43,702 nt of DNA from a virus, in the IMG/VR virus record IMGVR_UViG_3300030333_001323, positions 1-43,702 of that record; one strand, written 5' to 3'. A program made the translations under genes and the position numbers. The notes beneath the pieces are model-generated. The model was given only the letters and a program-made list of their open reading frames with translations, was not told the origin of the DNA and did not search any database. Shown here one piece after another: positions 22,001-28,037 of this stretch. Positions within the stretch are counted from its first letter, which is position 1; every line of letters starts with the position of its first letter.

Positions 22001-22123
22001 TCAACGGATGACTGACAGGTAATTATGATAGTTCCCCAGAGTGGTTAGTACCAAGGTTAGTATGCTAGTGTTTGCAACTCGTTCATCCTCTGGATCGCTT
22101 GCGATCCACTCGATTGATGCCAC
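22001..22123 (-). CDS. Candidate 40-aa early protein
   Basis: Frame from GTG at 22123 with GGAGG 10 nt upstream, just after a terminator. The peptide starts with an acidic part (ASIEWIASDPEDER) and ends with a hydrophobic stretch (SILTLVLTTLGNYHNYL). It also contains a 16-bp palindrome (22092-22107) and a possible promoter, which may be the real function of this DNA. Treat as a candidate. Confidence 0.3.
   Translation of the reverse strand: MASIEWIASDPEDERVANTSILTLVLTTLGNYHNYLSVIR
22025..22054 (-). promoter_or_regulatory. Candidate host-type promoter for the early operon
   Basis: On the minus strand TTGGTA (22049-22054) and TATCAT (22025-22030) are separated by 18 bp, a 4/6 and 5/6 match to sigma-70 boxes. 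It lies downstream of a terminator and upstream of the GP88 operon, where host-polymerase promoters are expected. Confidence 0.4.
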
Positions 22124-22154
22124 AGGGTCACATCCTCCTTCATTTGTAATCGAC

Positions 22155-22183
22155 AAAAAAAGAGAGGGGCCGAAGCCCCCCTC
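22155..22183 (-). terminator. Rho-independent terminator with UUCG tetraloop
   Basis: On the minus strand the stem GGGGC/GCCCC closes a TTCG loop and is extended by three more pairs past one mismatch, followed by TCTCTTTTTTT. It begins 8 nt after the stop of the 175-aa gene and separates that gene from the GP88 operon. Confidence 0.9.
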
Positions 22184-22191
22184 CATGATGA

Positions 22192-22719
22192 TTATTCTTC
22201 GTTTTTCGCGAGTTCCTCGCGTAGCTCCTCGCTGTTTGGCTGACCGTCTATGGTTGTGCGGTCTTCGACGCCTACCGTCTTGGTGGGATCGTACGGCTCA
22301 TGGGTCTTGGGCTCACGCCGGGGCTGATCGGTGCGGGCCTCTTGGGGTTCGACCTGAGCTTCCTCGGTTGCCCCCTTCGATCCCGTCTTGCGGAATCGTG
22401 CTTCGACATCCATAGGCTTGGTGCGGAGTGATAGTAGCTCATACTTACCTCGTGTCTGCTTCTCTATGTTGACCCAATGGAGTGAGTTGGTGTGACAAGC
22501 CGGACACTTGGAATAGAGTTGGCCTGTGTACTCAGAGTGACTGAAGGTCTCTCCATCAGCACCTTTCCTGCGCTTCGATGGGGACTGAAACCACGCATCA
22601 CCCTGACCGGGACGCTTGGCATACTCAGGATTTGCACCCTCATTCAACTGCTGGGTGAAGTAGTTGTGACGATTAACAAGCGGTTGATCCGCTTCCGATA
22701 TATTTATTAGTTTTTCCAT
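22192..22719 (-). CDS. Hypothetical protein with a CxxC motif
   Basis: A 175-aa protein. Residues 1-65 are polar. Residues 72-81 read CPACHTNSLH, a Cys-x2-Cys with nearby His residues that could bind zinc. The last 60 residues are highly charged and Pro/Glu/Arg-rich, probably disordered. No family is recognised. The ATG at 22719 has no Shine-Dalgarno and follows directly a large hairpin whose arm contains the anti-Shine-Dalgarno-like CTCCT. A UUCG terminator follows the stop, so this is a single-gene unit between the hairpin island and the early operon. It could be the first early gene or the last late gene. Confidence 0.7.
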   Translation of the reverse strand: MEKLINISEADQPLVNRHNYFTQQLNEGANPEYAKRPGQGDAWFQSPSKRRKGADGETFSHSEYTGQLYSKCPACHTNSLHWVNIEKQTRGKYELLSLRTKPMDVEARFRKTGSKGATEEAQVEPQEARTDQPRREPKTHEPYDPTKTVGVEDRTTIDGQPNSEELREELAKNEE

Positions 22720-23504
22720 TTTATAAGGAGGACTTGGTGAACGCCCTCATAGCTATGCGAAAGGGGCTTTACCAAGTCCTCCTGTCAGTTATTGGAAAAA
22801 CTGATAGTAGGAAGCGGCTCGATCAACCCCAGTTAATCGTGCAGATACTCATCCAGCGGTTAAGCTGAGGGTGAGAATGAGTATGACAAGTGGCATGGTC
22901 AGTTCGAGGCGTTCAGTCCCCTCGTGAGTGCGGAAAGTGCGATCTGAAGAGACCTTCAGATGCTCTGATGTCACGTTGGCCAACCTCCAAGTGGCTGGCT
23001 GGCACGAACCAACGCCTCCACTTGGTGTCATCATGAGAAGGATGATAGTAAGTTGATGCTGGTATCGCTGCAGCAAGCCGCTCGTGAGGTCGTAAGCACG
23101 ATTCCTCTGGGATCGAAGGGGGCCGAGGTAGCTTAGGCGACAACGAGTTGGCGTCCGGTCAGCCCCGGGAGCCCGAGAGCAATGAGTGTCGTATGTCTAC
23201 CATTCGGTAGGCGTAGACCGCATGACCTGATGTTGCCAACAGCAGGGCTGCGCGATGCTCGCGGGACACCGGAGATGATCATGGAGGTGGCTTGGCCCCC
23301 TGTTGTGTCGAGTACCTTCATGGTTCATTTGTGGCATCTCACAGATGCAAACAAAAACGAATACAATTGATTTCAACTGAATATCAGTTGTAGTCGTGAG
23401 GAACCGTGATGGTACGCGCCACACGGGGGGACTCCTCGTTGACTTAAAACGAGGTATGCGCTCACATTTTGTAATCTAAAACAATCACATAGGAGCCCGG
23501 GGAA
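22720..23504. other. Hairpin-dense gene-poor island after the large terminase gene
   Basis: About 785 bp without a convincing gene, more G+C-rich than its surroundings. Perfect short stem-loops are: 22726-22738/22771-22783 (13 bp), 22785-22790/22799-22804, 22942-22949/22954-22961 (8 bp, 4-nt loop), 22987-22994/23018-23025 (8 bp), 23197-23201/23206-23210, 23251-23255/23259-23263 (3-nt loop), 23334-23339/23343-23348 (3-nt loop), 23374-23380/23384-23390 (7 bp, 3-nt loop), 23404-23412/23419-23426 (8 bp, one bulge) and 23434-23440/23448-23454 (7 bp). Two ACTATCA(T) motifs are included (22801, 23042). By position this should hold the genome ends, early promoters or a structured RNA. Confidence 0.6.
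22726..22783. repeat. 13-bp inverted repeat before the 175-aa gene
   Basis: Perfect arms AGGAGGACTTGGT (22726-22738) and its complement (22771-22783). The 32-nt loop holds a further GCCC/GGGC pairing and the palindrome CATAGCTATG. On the minus strand it ends 6 nt before the ATG at 22719 and is not followed by T residues, so control of translation or an operator is more likely than termination. Confidence 0.7.
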
Positions 23505-25223
23505 CTAGCGGGACATCCATGTGGTGGGAACTTCCTTAGTTCCCCAGAGGCGATTGTAGGAGTCCAAATGGGCCTCTAGAGCCTTCGTGACTTGCTCATC
23601 CTTGTACTCAGCTACAGCTTTATCCGTATGTTGCTCCATTCGTTCTACCCAGTAGGCGACAGCCATTGCTAGGGCATCCAAGCGGTCATCATGACGTAGA
23701 CTACCTTTGTCAAAAGTAAGTCTTGACATCTGGTAGAACAGTTGGTATAATGTTGAATCCCCCGTGAGGTTCCTAAGAGCATCCTTATGTTCAACACTAT
23801 GATATCTATTGACTCCACTAAAGTCTCCCTCCACCACACTCTTACTCACCACTAACTTATGGGTATTCATTAGAGGTTCTAGAGTATCTATGATGCGTCT
23901 CTCTTTCTGGATGGAGTGTCTAACCTCCTCTATGGTGCAGGGATACCCTACTTCTTCAGATAAGACGGGTTTGAGGAGGGAAGAGAACATTCCATCTCCA
24001 AAGTTAGACTCAACAATGATGTAGTTTACCTTGTTTTCCCTAGCTATTCTGGCGAGAGCCTTGAGTGTTGCTGGGGTATATCCCCCTAGAAACCCTCCAG
24101 ATTCAGTCACAAAGAGTTGAGAGTTGAGGATTTTGACTACTGCATAGGCTGTTTCGTCTTTACCCATGCCTGCAGGGTCTATGGACATCACCGATCCAGC
24201 GTAGGGCTGGTGATCTGGGGTCACTTCCATAGGTCGATAGAAGCGATCTCCAGCTAAACCCGGGCATGGACAGTCTTTCCACTCTAATTCTGGAGATGAG
24301 GCCCATGTCAGCTTGGAAGCAGCCTTCTCGTTATCCAAAGGATGCACGATGAGGTCAGCACAGCGAAGAGGGTATCTCCCCATGTCTGACAGGGAGGTAT
24401 CCAGCATGTACTGGAGAGCAAACCCTGATTTCCCGTAGCTGGCCTCGCGTTCTCGCAAGTCTACATCATCGAACCTCTGGGCGTCTACGGGTTCTCCTTC
24501 CTCCTTATCCCCACATAAATCTAAGACATAAGGGGCTAAACGGTCTCCGTAAGAGGTTTTTGTCTTCTCAGTAGGTATTCTGGCAGGCCAAATCCTGATC
24601 TCATAGCCACGCTCAGGCAGGACGTTGTAGATCGACATCTCCGTCTGAGGGGTTCCGAGGTAGACAATACGTCCATCTGGCTTCAAAACAGCGTCAAACT
24701 CCTTGATTGTCTCCGTAATCTTGTCCCTCATCATCTGAGTGAGAGAGTTGTTGAGAGACTCAACGTCATCAGCCACTATGAGGTCAGCACGGCTTCCTGT
24801 TAGCTGGCCCGTTATCCCTACACTCTTTACAGAAGGAGCATGAGCCGCTGGGGCAGGCCCTACATCAAAGCTTATCTTAGAGCTTCTCTGGTCTTCCCGG
24901 GGAGCGAGGTGCATCAGGATGGGCATCTCGTTGATCAACCTGAGCGTAAACGTCGAGAAGTCATCTGACCGTGTTTTCGATGCGGAGACCACCAGAATGT
25001 TCAGAGCAGGGTTCAGCAACAACTGGTGGATCACGTAAGCTGACGTAATCCAGCTTTTGCCTACCCCTCGAAACGCCTGAATACAACAGCGTTTAGGCCC
25101 ATGCTGAACATATTCAGCTATGTCGTATTGAGTGGGAGTTGGATCAGGGAGACCTAGATGCTTCCAAGTGAGGTAGAGGAAGTTTCTAAAGTCGTGTAGC
25201 TCTTCTGGTATCTGAGTGGCCAT
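23505..25223 (-). CDS. Terminase large subunit (T7 gp19-like)
   Basis: ATP-driven DNA packaging motor with a nuclease that cuts concatemers. It is 572 aa (T7: 586). Walker A is FRGVGKS (51-57), Walker B is DLIVADDVE (147-155), and a TQMMRDKITETIKEF helix and YLGTPQTEMSIYNVL (coupling motif) follow. The RNase H-like nuclease domain starts with MSIDPAGMGKDETAYAVV and ends near HDDRLDALAMAVAYW with its conserved acids. It is the last late gene, followed by the hairpin island. T7-like enzymes cut at specific sites to make terminal repeats, so the genome ends should be nearby. Confidence 0.97.
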   Translation of the reverse strand: MATQIPEELHDFRNFLYLTWKHLGLPDPTPTQYDIAEYVQHGPKRCCIQAFRGVGKSWITSAYVIHQLLLNPALNILVVSASKTRSDDFSTFTLRLINEMPILMHLAPREDQRSSKISFDVGPAPAAHAPSVKSVGITGQLTGSRADLIVADDVESLNNSLTQMMRDKITETIKEFDAVLKPDGRIVYLGTPQTEMSIYNVLPERGYEIRIWPARIPTEKTKTSYGDRLAPYVLDLCGDKEEGEPVDAQRFDDVDLREREASYGKSGFALQYMLDTSLSDMGRYPLRCADLIVHPLDNEKAASKLTWASSPELEWKDCPCPGLAGDRFYRPMEVTPDHQPYAGSVMSIDPAGMGKDETAYAVVKILNSQLFVTESGGFLGGYTPATLKALARIARENKVNYIIVESNFGDGMFSSLLKPVLSEEVGYPCTIEEVRHSIQKERRIIDTLEPLMNTHKLVVSKSVVEGDFSGVNRYHSVEHKDALRNLTGDSTLYQLFYQMSRLTFDKGSLRHDDRLDALAMAVAYWVERMEQHTDKAVAEYKDEQVTKALEAHLDSYNRLWGTKEVPTTWMSR

Positions 25224-25228
25224 TACGG

Positions 25229-25257
25229 GGCCGTAGAGGGGCCTTCACGGCCTTTTT
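25229..25257 (+). terminator. Plus-strand terminator between terminase genes
   Basis: On the plus strand a 6-bp stem GGCCGT/ACGGCC (25229-25234, 25247-25252) with a 12-nt loop is followed by TTTTTATT. On the minus strand it has no T run. It would stop antisense transcripts before they enter the small terminase and fibre region. Confidence 0.55.
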
Positions 25258-25270
25258 ATTGTCGCCTAGC

Positions 25271-25507
25271 CTAGTTACCTACCCCAGAGGCTTTAAGCTC
25301 GTTAGCGGAAGGAAATGGGAGAGCGTTGCTAAGGGCCTCTAAAGGTGACTCTTTTGCAGGAGCCGCTGTAATTCCATTGTCTTTGAGAGTCTGGCGAGCG
25401 ACATTGAGGTCAGTTGAAGAGGCTTCTCCCATGACAATCCTTTGGGTTAGTTCGTCACAGAGGAGTTCGTGGAGGTTTTCTAGTTTTTCTTCCTTAGTTT
25501 TCGCCAT
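25271..25507 (-). CDS. Terminase small subunit (T7 gp18-like)
   Basis: Recognises phage DNA and recruits the large subunit. It is 78 aa (T7: 89). The start MAKTKEEKLENLHELLCDELTQRI and the central GEASSTDLNVARQTLKDNGI are typical of small terminase subunits of marine T7-like phages. The C-terminus is a Pro/Ala-rich linker, likely to contact the large subunit. It lies 47 nt before the large subunit gene and overlaps the end of a 40-aa membrane-peptide gene by 28 nt. Confidence 0.85.
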   Translation of the reverse strand: MAKTKEEKLENLHELLCDELTQRIVMGEASSTDLNVARQTLKDNGITAAPAKESPLEALSNALPFPSANELKASGVGN

Positions 25508-25602
25508 TGTTCAACACATTTACCAGCAGTCCACAAGATTGTAACGAGCAGCAGAGTTATCTTTAGAATTAACTCTATTTCACTCAGGGAAACCACTCCC
25601 AT
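25480..25602 (-). CDS. 40-aa single-TM protein overlapping small terminase
   Basis: ATG at 25602. The peptide starts MGVVSLSEIE, has one membrane helix (about residues 11-26, LILKITLLLVTILWTAG) and ends in a strongly basic tail (EQWRKLRKKN). The positive-inside rule places the tail in the cytoplasm. It overlaps the small terminase start by 28 nt and fills a gap of about 150 nt. Size and topology resemble minimal holins or lysis helpers, which in T7 (gp17.5) also lie just before the terminase genes. No strong ribosome site is seen; coupling with the upstream short frame is possible. Confidence 0.5.
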   Translation of the reverse strand: MGVVSLSEIELILKITLLLVTILWTAGKCVEQWRKLRKKN

Positions 25603-25657
25603 GACCGTGCCATTTATCCCAAAGATTTTCAAATACTCGTTCACTTAGCATAGTCAT
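25580..25657 (-). CDS. Candidate 25-aa peptide
   Basis: ATG at 25657 overlaps the upstream stop as ATGA, and a second ATG follows two codons later. The peptide reads MTMLSERVFENLWDKWHGHG and ends SGFPE. The next small gene starts inside it. The coupled start supports translation, but the short length leaves much doubt. It may serve mainly to deliver ribosomes to the downstream membrane peptide. Confidence 0.3.
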   Translation of the reverse strand: MTMLSERVFENLWDKWHGHGSGFPE

Positions 25658-25896
25658 TTCTTTTTAGGAGCTTCACTTGGTTTCTCCTCCTCACTTGTCT
25701 GAGCCACAACAGCGGGTTCCACTAAACGCTGCAACAGATCAGCAAGTCCTTGGGCAGCATCATTAACTGCCTGTTGTTGTACTTGCAAAGCAGCGGGGAC
25801 AAGTCCACTAGGCTGAGAGGCCATAGCTGCTTTATACACTAGGTCAAGGTTTTGTAGCCCTTGAACTACCTCTTGTTGGTCAATAGGAGTATTCAT
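25654..25896 (-). CDS. Hypothetical small protein
   Basis: An 80-aa protein rich in Gln, Ala, Val and Leu, probably helical throughout, with repeated amphipathic stretches (QQEVVQGLQNLDLVYKAAM and NDAAQGLADLLQRLVEPAVV) and a Lys/Glu/Pro-rich C-terminal tail (EEEKPSEAPKKK). No family is recognised. Composition and its place among late genes fit a minor structural or assembly protein. Confidence 0.6.
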   Translation of the reverse strand: MNTPIDQQEVVQGLQNLDLVYKAAMASQPSGLVPAALQVQQQAVNDAAQGLADLLQRLVEPAVVAQTSEEEKPSEAPKKK

Positions 25897-25941
25897 CTCT
25901 ATGCCTTCGGCGGTTCTAATGTAACGCCAAATTTGAAAATG

Positions 25942-26202
25942 TCAAGGCTCACTAAAAGAGCCGTCCCTGTTCATAAGTCTTGGATAAGCTATAGGAGAGT
26001 TAGTAAACATGAAGGGTTCTGGCTCCCAGTACTCTATTTCGAGCCCTCCAAGGTCTACGTCAATCGCCTTTATATTGTTTAGGCTTCGACATCCGAGACT
26101 TAGCGACAGACTGATCAATAAAAAGATCGTGGTAATTCCGATGCTGTTCTTTAAGTTCGGCCAGTTCGATTTTGAGTTTTCCAATTTCACTTCGTAAGTC
26201 AT
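25942..26202 (-). CDS. Predicted o-spanin (Rz1-like lipoprotein)
   Basis: An 86-aa protein with a lipoprotein signal: a polar N-region of about 20 residues, hydrophobic ITTIFLLISLSLSL and Cys38 after SLG, a canonical lipobox. The mature part is about 49 residues with several Pro and aromatics (EYWEPEPFMF). Its first 143 nt overlap the end of the coiled-coil membrane protein gene in another frame, exactly the Rz/Rz1 arrangement. As an outer-membrane spanin subunit it would join the inner-membrane partner to fuse the membranes at lysis. This implies a Gram-negative host. The call is from topology and overlap. Confidence 0.7.
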   Translation of the reverse strand: MTYEVKLENSKSNWPNLKNSIGITTIFLLISLSLSLGCRSLNNIKAIDVDLGGLEIEYWEPEPFMFTNSPIAYPRLMNRDGSFSEP

Positions 26203-26362
26203 TTAGACCATCTATTAGTTTTATGGTTATGTCCTTATGTTCTTCCAGCGACCCTGCTAGATTTGTAAAGAGGAAGTTAGTGAGACGGACAACGTAGTAG
26301 CTCACCCCCAGTAGAGCCACTACTGAAATCCCTTGTTCCAATAATTCTTTTGGCAGTTCCAT
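26060..26362 (-). CDS. Predicted i-spanin (Rz-like)
   Basis: A 100-aa protein with one N-terminal membrane helix (about residues 10-32, GISVVALLGVSYYVVRLTNFLF), a coiled coil (about 37-75, DGLNDLRSEIGKLKIELAELKEQ) and a basic end. This is the topology of inner-membrane spanin subunits, whose coiled coil spans the periplasm. The o-spanin-like lipoprotein gene starts within it. T7 Rz-like gp18.5 also lies beside the terminase genes. A class III-like holin is an alternative because of the single helix, but the overlap favours spanin. Confidence 0.68.
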   Translation of the reverse strand: MELPKELLEQGISVVALLGVSYYVVRLTNFLFTNLAGSLEEHKDITIKLIDGLNDLRSEIGKLKIELAELKEQHRNYHDLFIDQSVAKSRMSKPKQYKGD

Positions 26363-26368
26363 TGCTCA

Positions 26369-27019
26369 TCACCAGTTTTTGATCACCTCAACCTCTCTTT
26401 GGATATCTTCGGATATCGGCCAGCCAGCAATAAAAGGCCCATCAGGAGGCCATTTGTAGATGAGGGTATCCACCCAGCTAGTTAAAAACAAGTGAACAAG
26501 TGTAGGATTTTTAGGGCGAATAAACGAGCGGTTAACTTTACCAAAGTATCTGGAGCCAGCCCAATCTGCTTCAACAGTATCCTTAAATTTAACTTCCTCA
26601 GCCATCTCTTTCCAAAAAGAGCAGCCTTGGTAGTGACCCACCATTAGGTTTGCCTTAGTTGCGTCCAAGAGTTTCTTGATCGTAGGGTCTTTGGGTTCAC
26701 ATCCCATAGCCCATTCTACTAAACCTTTAGGATGGAAAGCGGTGGTCTCTTGCTGCCCAAAAGTTAAACCACGGTCAAAGTCTAACGGTTGAAAACAGTA
26801 GCAATCGACATCAATGTAATAACCTCCTTCTTCATAGAGCTTCTCTAGGCGAAGATAATCAGAGTTAGGAACGATGCCGAGATCAGGAAACGGAAGGTCT
26901 TCCTCGGAATAGAGGCGATAATCTACATCGACGTTATGCTTCTTTACTGAATCGATACACTCTTGGATACCCTTAACGGGTGGCCCTGCCCATATTTGGT
27001 GTACGATGCGAGGTATCAA
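26369..27019 (-). CDS. GT32-family glycosyltransferase
   Basis: A 216-aa protein resembling the DXD sugar-transferase family (GT32, OCH1/capsular type). It starts MIPRIVHQIWAGPPVKG, a hallmark N-terminal strand, has YRLYSEEDLPFPD, then SDYLRLEKLYEEGGYYIDVD with D70-V-D72 as the metal/nucleotide-sugar ligand, and the CYCFQPLD region. Members transfer hexoses to glycans. In this place, next to fibre genes, it could glycosylate a virion protein or change host surface sugars; neither can be told from sequence. The domain is nearly complete although short. It overlaps the upstream gene by ATGA. Confidence 0.85.
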   Translation of the reverse strand: MIPRIVHQIWAGPPVKGIQECIDSVKKHNVDVDYRLYSEEDLPFPDLGIVPNSDYLRLEKLYEEGGYYIDVDCYCFQPLDFDRGLTFGQQETTAFHPKGLVEWAMGCEPKDPTIKKLLDATKANLMVGHYQGCSFWKEMAEEVKFKDTVEADWAGSRYFGKVNRSFIRPKNPTLVHLFLTSWVDTLIYKWPPDGPFIAGWPISEDIQREVEVIKNW

Positions 27020-27324
27020 CAGTCTTCAGCTTCGGCAAATACCTCTAGAGTTTTGAGATACTCGTAGGCTTTTTGAGTCAGCGTCTCTGGCGCGGTGTCG
27101 GGGACTGCAGGGAGAGAGTGAAAGCCACAGCCCTCGGTCTCCCAGTTATTATCCCGAATATGCTCATCCGTACCGTCAACAAAAGCTTCAACACCAAAAA
27201 CCACATGTTGCTCTGCAGTTTGATCTTTCAGTTTTTCGTAAGAGTAGCGACACTCGTTCACTCGAAAGTAAGCTGTAACAGGGCCGCTGTCTTCGGATCG
27301 TTTGTATATTTTTCGTAATGCCAT
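27016..27324 (-). CDS. Hypothetical protein after the fibre genes
   Basis: A 102-aa protein from ATG at 27324, overlapping the fibre gene stop as TAATG. A TTG three codons upstream is less likely. It seems to be a small alpha/beta protein: FRVNECRYSYEKLK, EQHVVFGVEAFVDG, an acidic NNWETEGCGFHSL loop and a C-terminal helix TLTQKAYEYLKTLEVF. No family is recognised. Its position right after fibre genes is that of many fibre-assembly or chaperone genes, but no sequence feature proves this. Confidence 0.62.
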   Translation of the reverse strand: MALRKIYKRSEDSGPVTAYFRVNECRYSYEKLKDQTAEQHVVFGVEAFVDGTDEHIRDNNWETEGCGFHSLPAVPDTAPETLTQKAYEYLKTLEVFAEAEDC

Positions 27325-28037
27325 TAGCTCCAAGATATAGATGATGAGAAGGTGATTTCTTTTTCCCAGCTACTGTCGTTGTTATTCCATGTCTGAGGAT
27401 TCACCGATCTAACCTGAGTAAAACTACCTCCGTTAGTACCTCCGTAGTTGGTAGCAGTATTGGTCAGTCCGTTGATTAGCTTAACGCCTGCATACCAGTT
27501 AGGGAAACTATTGTAAGAACTATTGATGGCGTTAGCCATGTAACACCTCATCGCTGTGATTGTCGCGGTGTTTGTCGAGCCTCCAAGGGCTGAGACTATT
27601 TCTGCGGGAGTGTAACACCAAGATACTGCTCTTCTCTTGTAGTAGACATTAAAAGGCCCAGCATTTCCTGTAGTAGAGGTTGAGACGTTATCAGAACCTA
27701 ATTCATACCAAGAGCCTCCTACTTTAATTGCGGTTCTTGGGCGATGGCTCGTGTACTGACTTGTGGTGGCAGAGGATAAGGTGAAAGCTCCAGCGGAATC
27801 AGACTGTACGTACCACATCGAGCCTCCCGCGCCATACCTATGCCGTCCCGAGCCATTCCAGCCTGTAGTGTTCATTCCCCAAGCCCATTGAAAGACGATG
27901 CCGTTTGTTGCTGTGACGCCCCCGCCACCTCCACCGCTGTCCCCAGCGGTAGCATCGTCCCAGTTTTCTTTGGTCTCTTTGTAAAGTGTACCGCTACGCT
28001 CAACTAAGATTAGGTCTGTATCAACTGGCGTACTCAT
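27324..28037 (-). CDS. Tail fibre/adhesin with ERSG anchor module
   Basis: A 237-aa protein. Residues 1-30 hold DTDLILVERSGTLYKETKENW, a module found twice in the upstream gene, likely for attachment to the virion or another fibre. A six-Gly linker follows, then a C-terminal domain rich in Trp, Tyr, Ser, Thr and Gly (for example YVQSDSAGAFTLSSATTSQY), typical of exposed beta-structured receptor-binding domains. It overlaps the upstream gene by ATGA. Likely a host-recognition protein with an exchangeable tip. Confidence 0.72.
   Translation of the reverse strand: MSTPVDTDLILVERSGTLYKETKENWDDATAGDSGGGGGGVTATNGIVFQWAWGMNTTGWNGSGRHRYGAGGSMWYVQSDSAGAFTLSSATTSQYTSHRPRTAIKVGGSWYELGSDNVSTSTTGNAGPFNVYYKRRAVSWCYTPAEIVSALGGSTNTATITAMRCYMANAINSSYNSFPNWYAGVKLINGLTNTATNYGGTNGGSFTQVRSVNPQTWNNNDSSWEKEITFSSSISWS

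Noticed and set aside
21762-22004. An 80-codon frame crossing the G+C-rich inverted repeat
   Set aside because: The stem imposes the residues in the middle, there is no ribosome site, and the frame has no recognisable protein pattern; only the 33-codon end is kept as a weak candidate.
22849-23370. Several 60-75 codon frames on both strands inside the hairpin island
   Set aside because: They overlap one another in different frames, have no recognised domains or good ribosome sites, and G+C-rich DNA favours chance open frames. None is preferred, though a small gene cannot be excluded.
22720-23504. tRNA or tmRNA gene in the hairpin island
   Set aside because: No set of acceptor, anticodon and T arms with a GTTCRA loop could be assembled on either strand.
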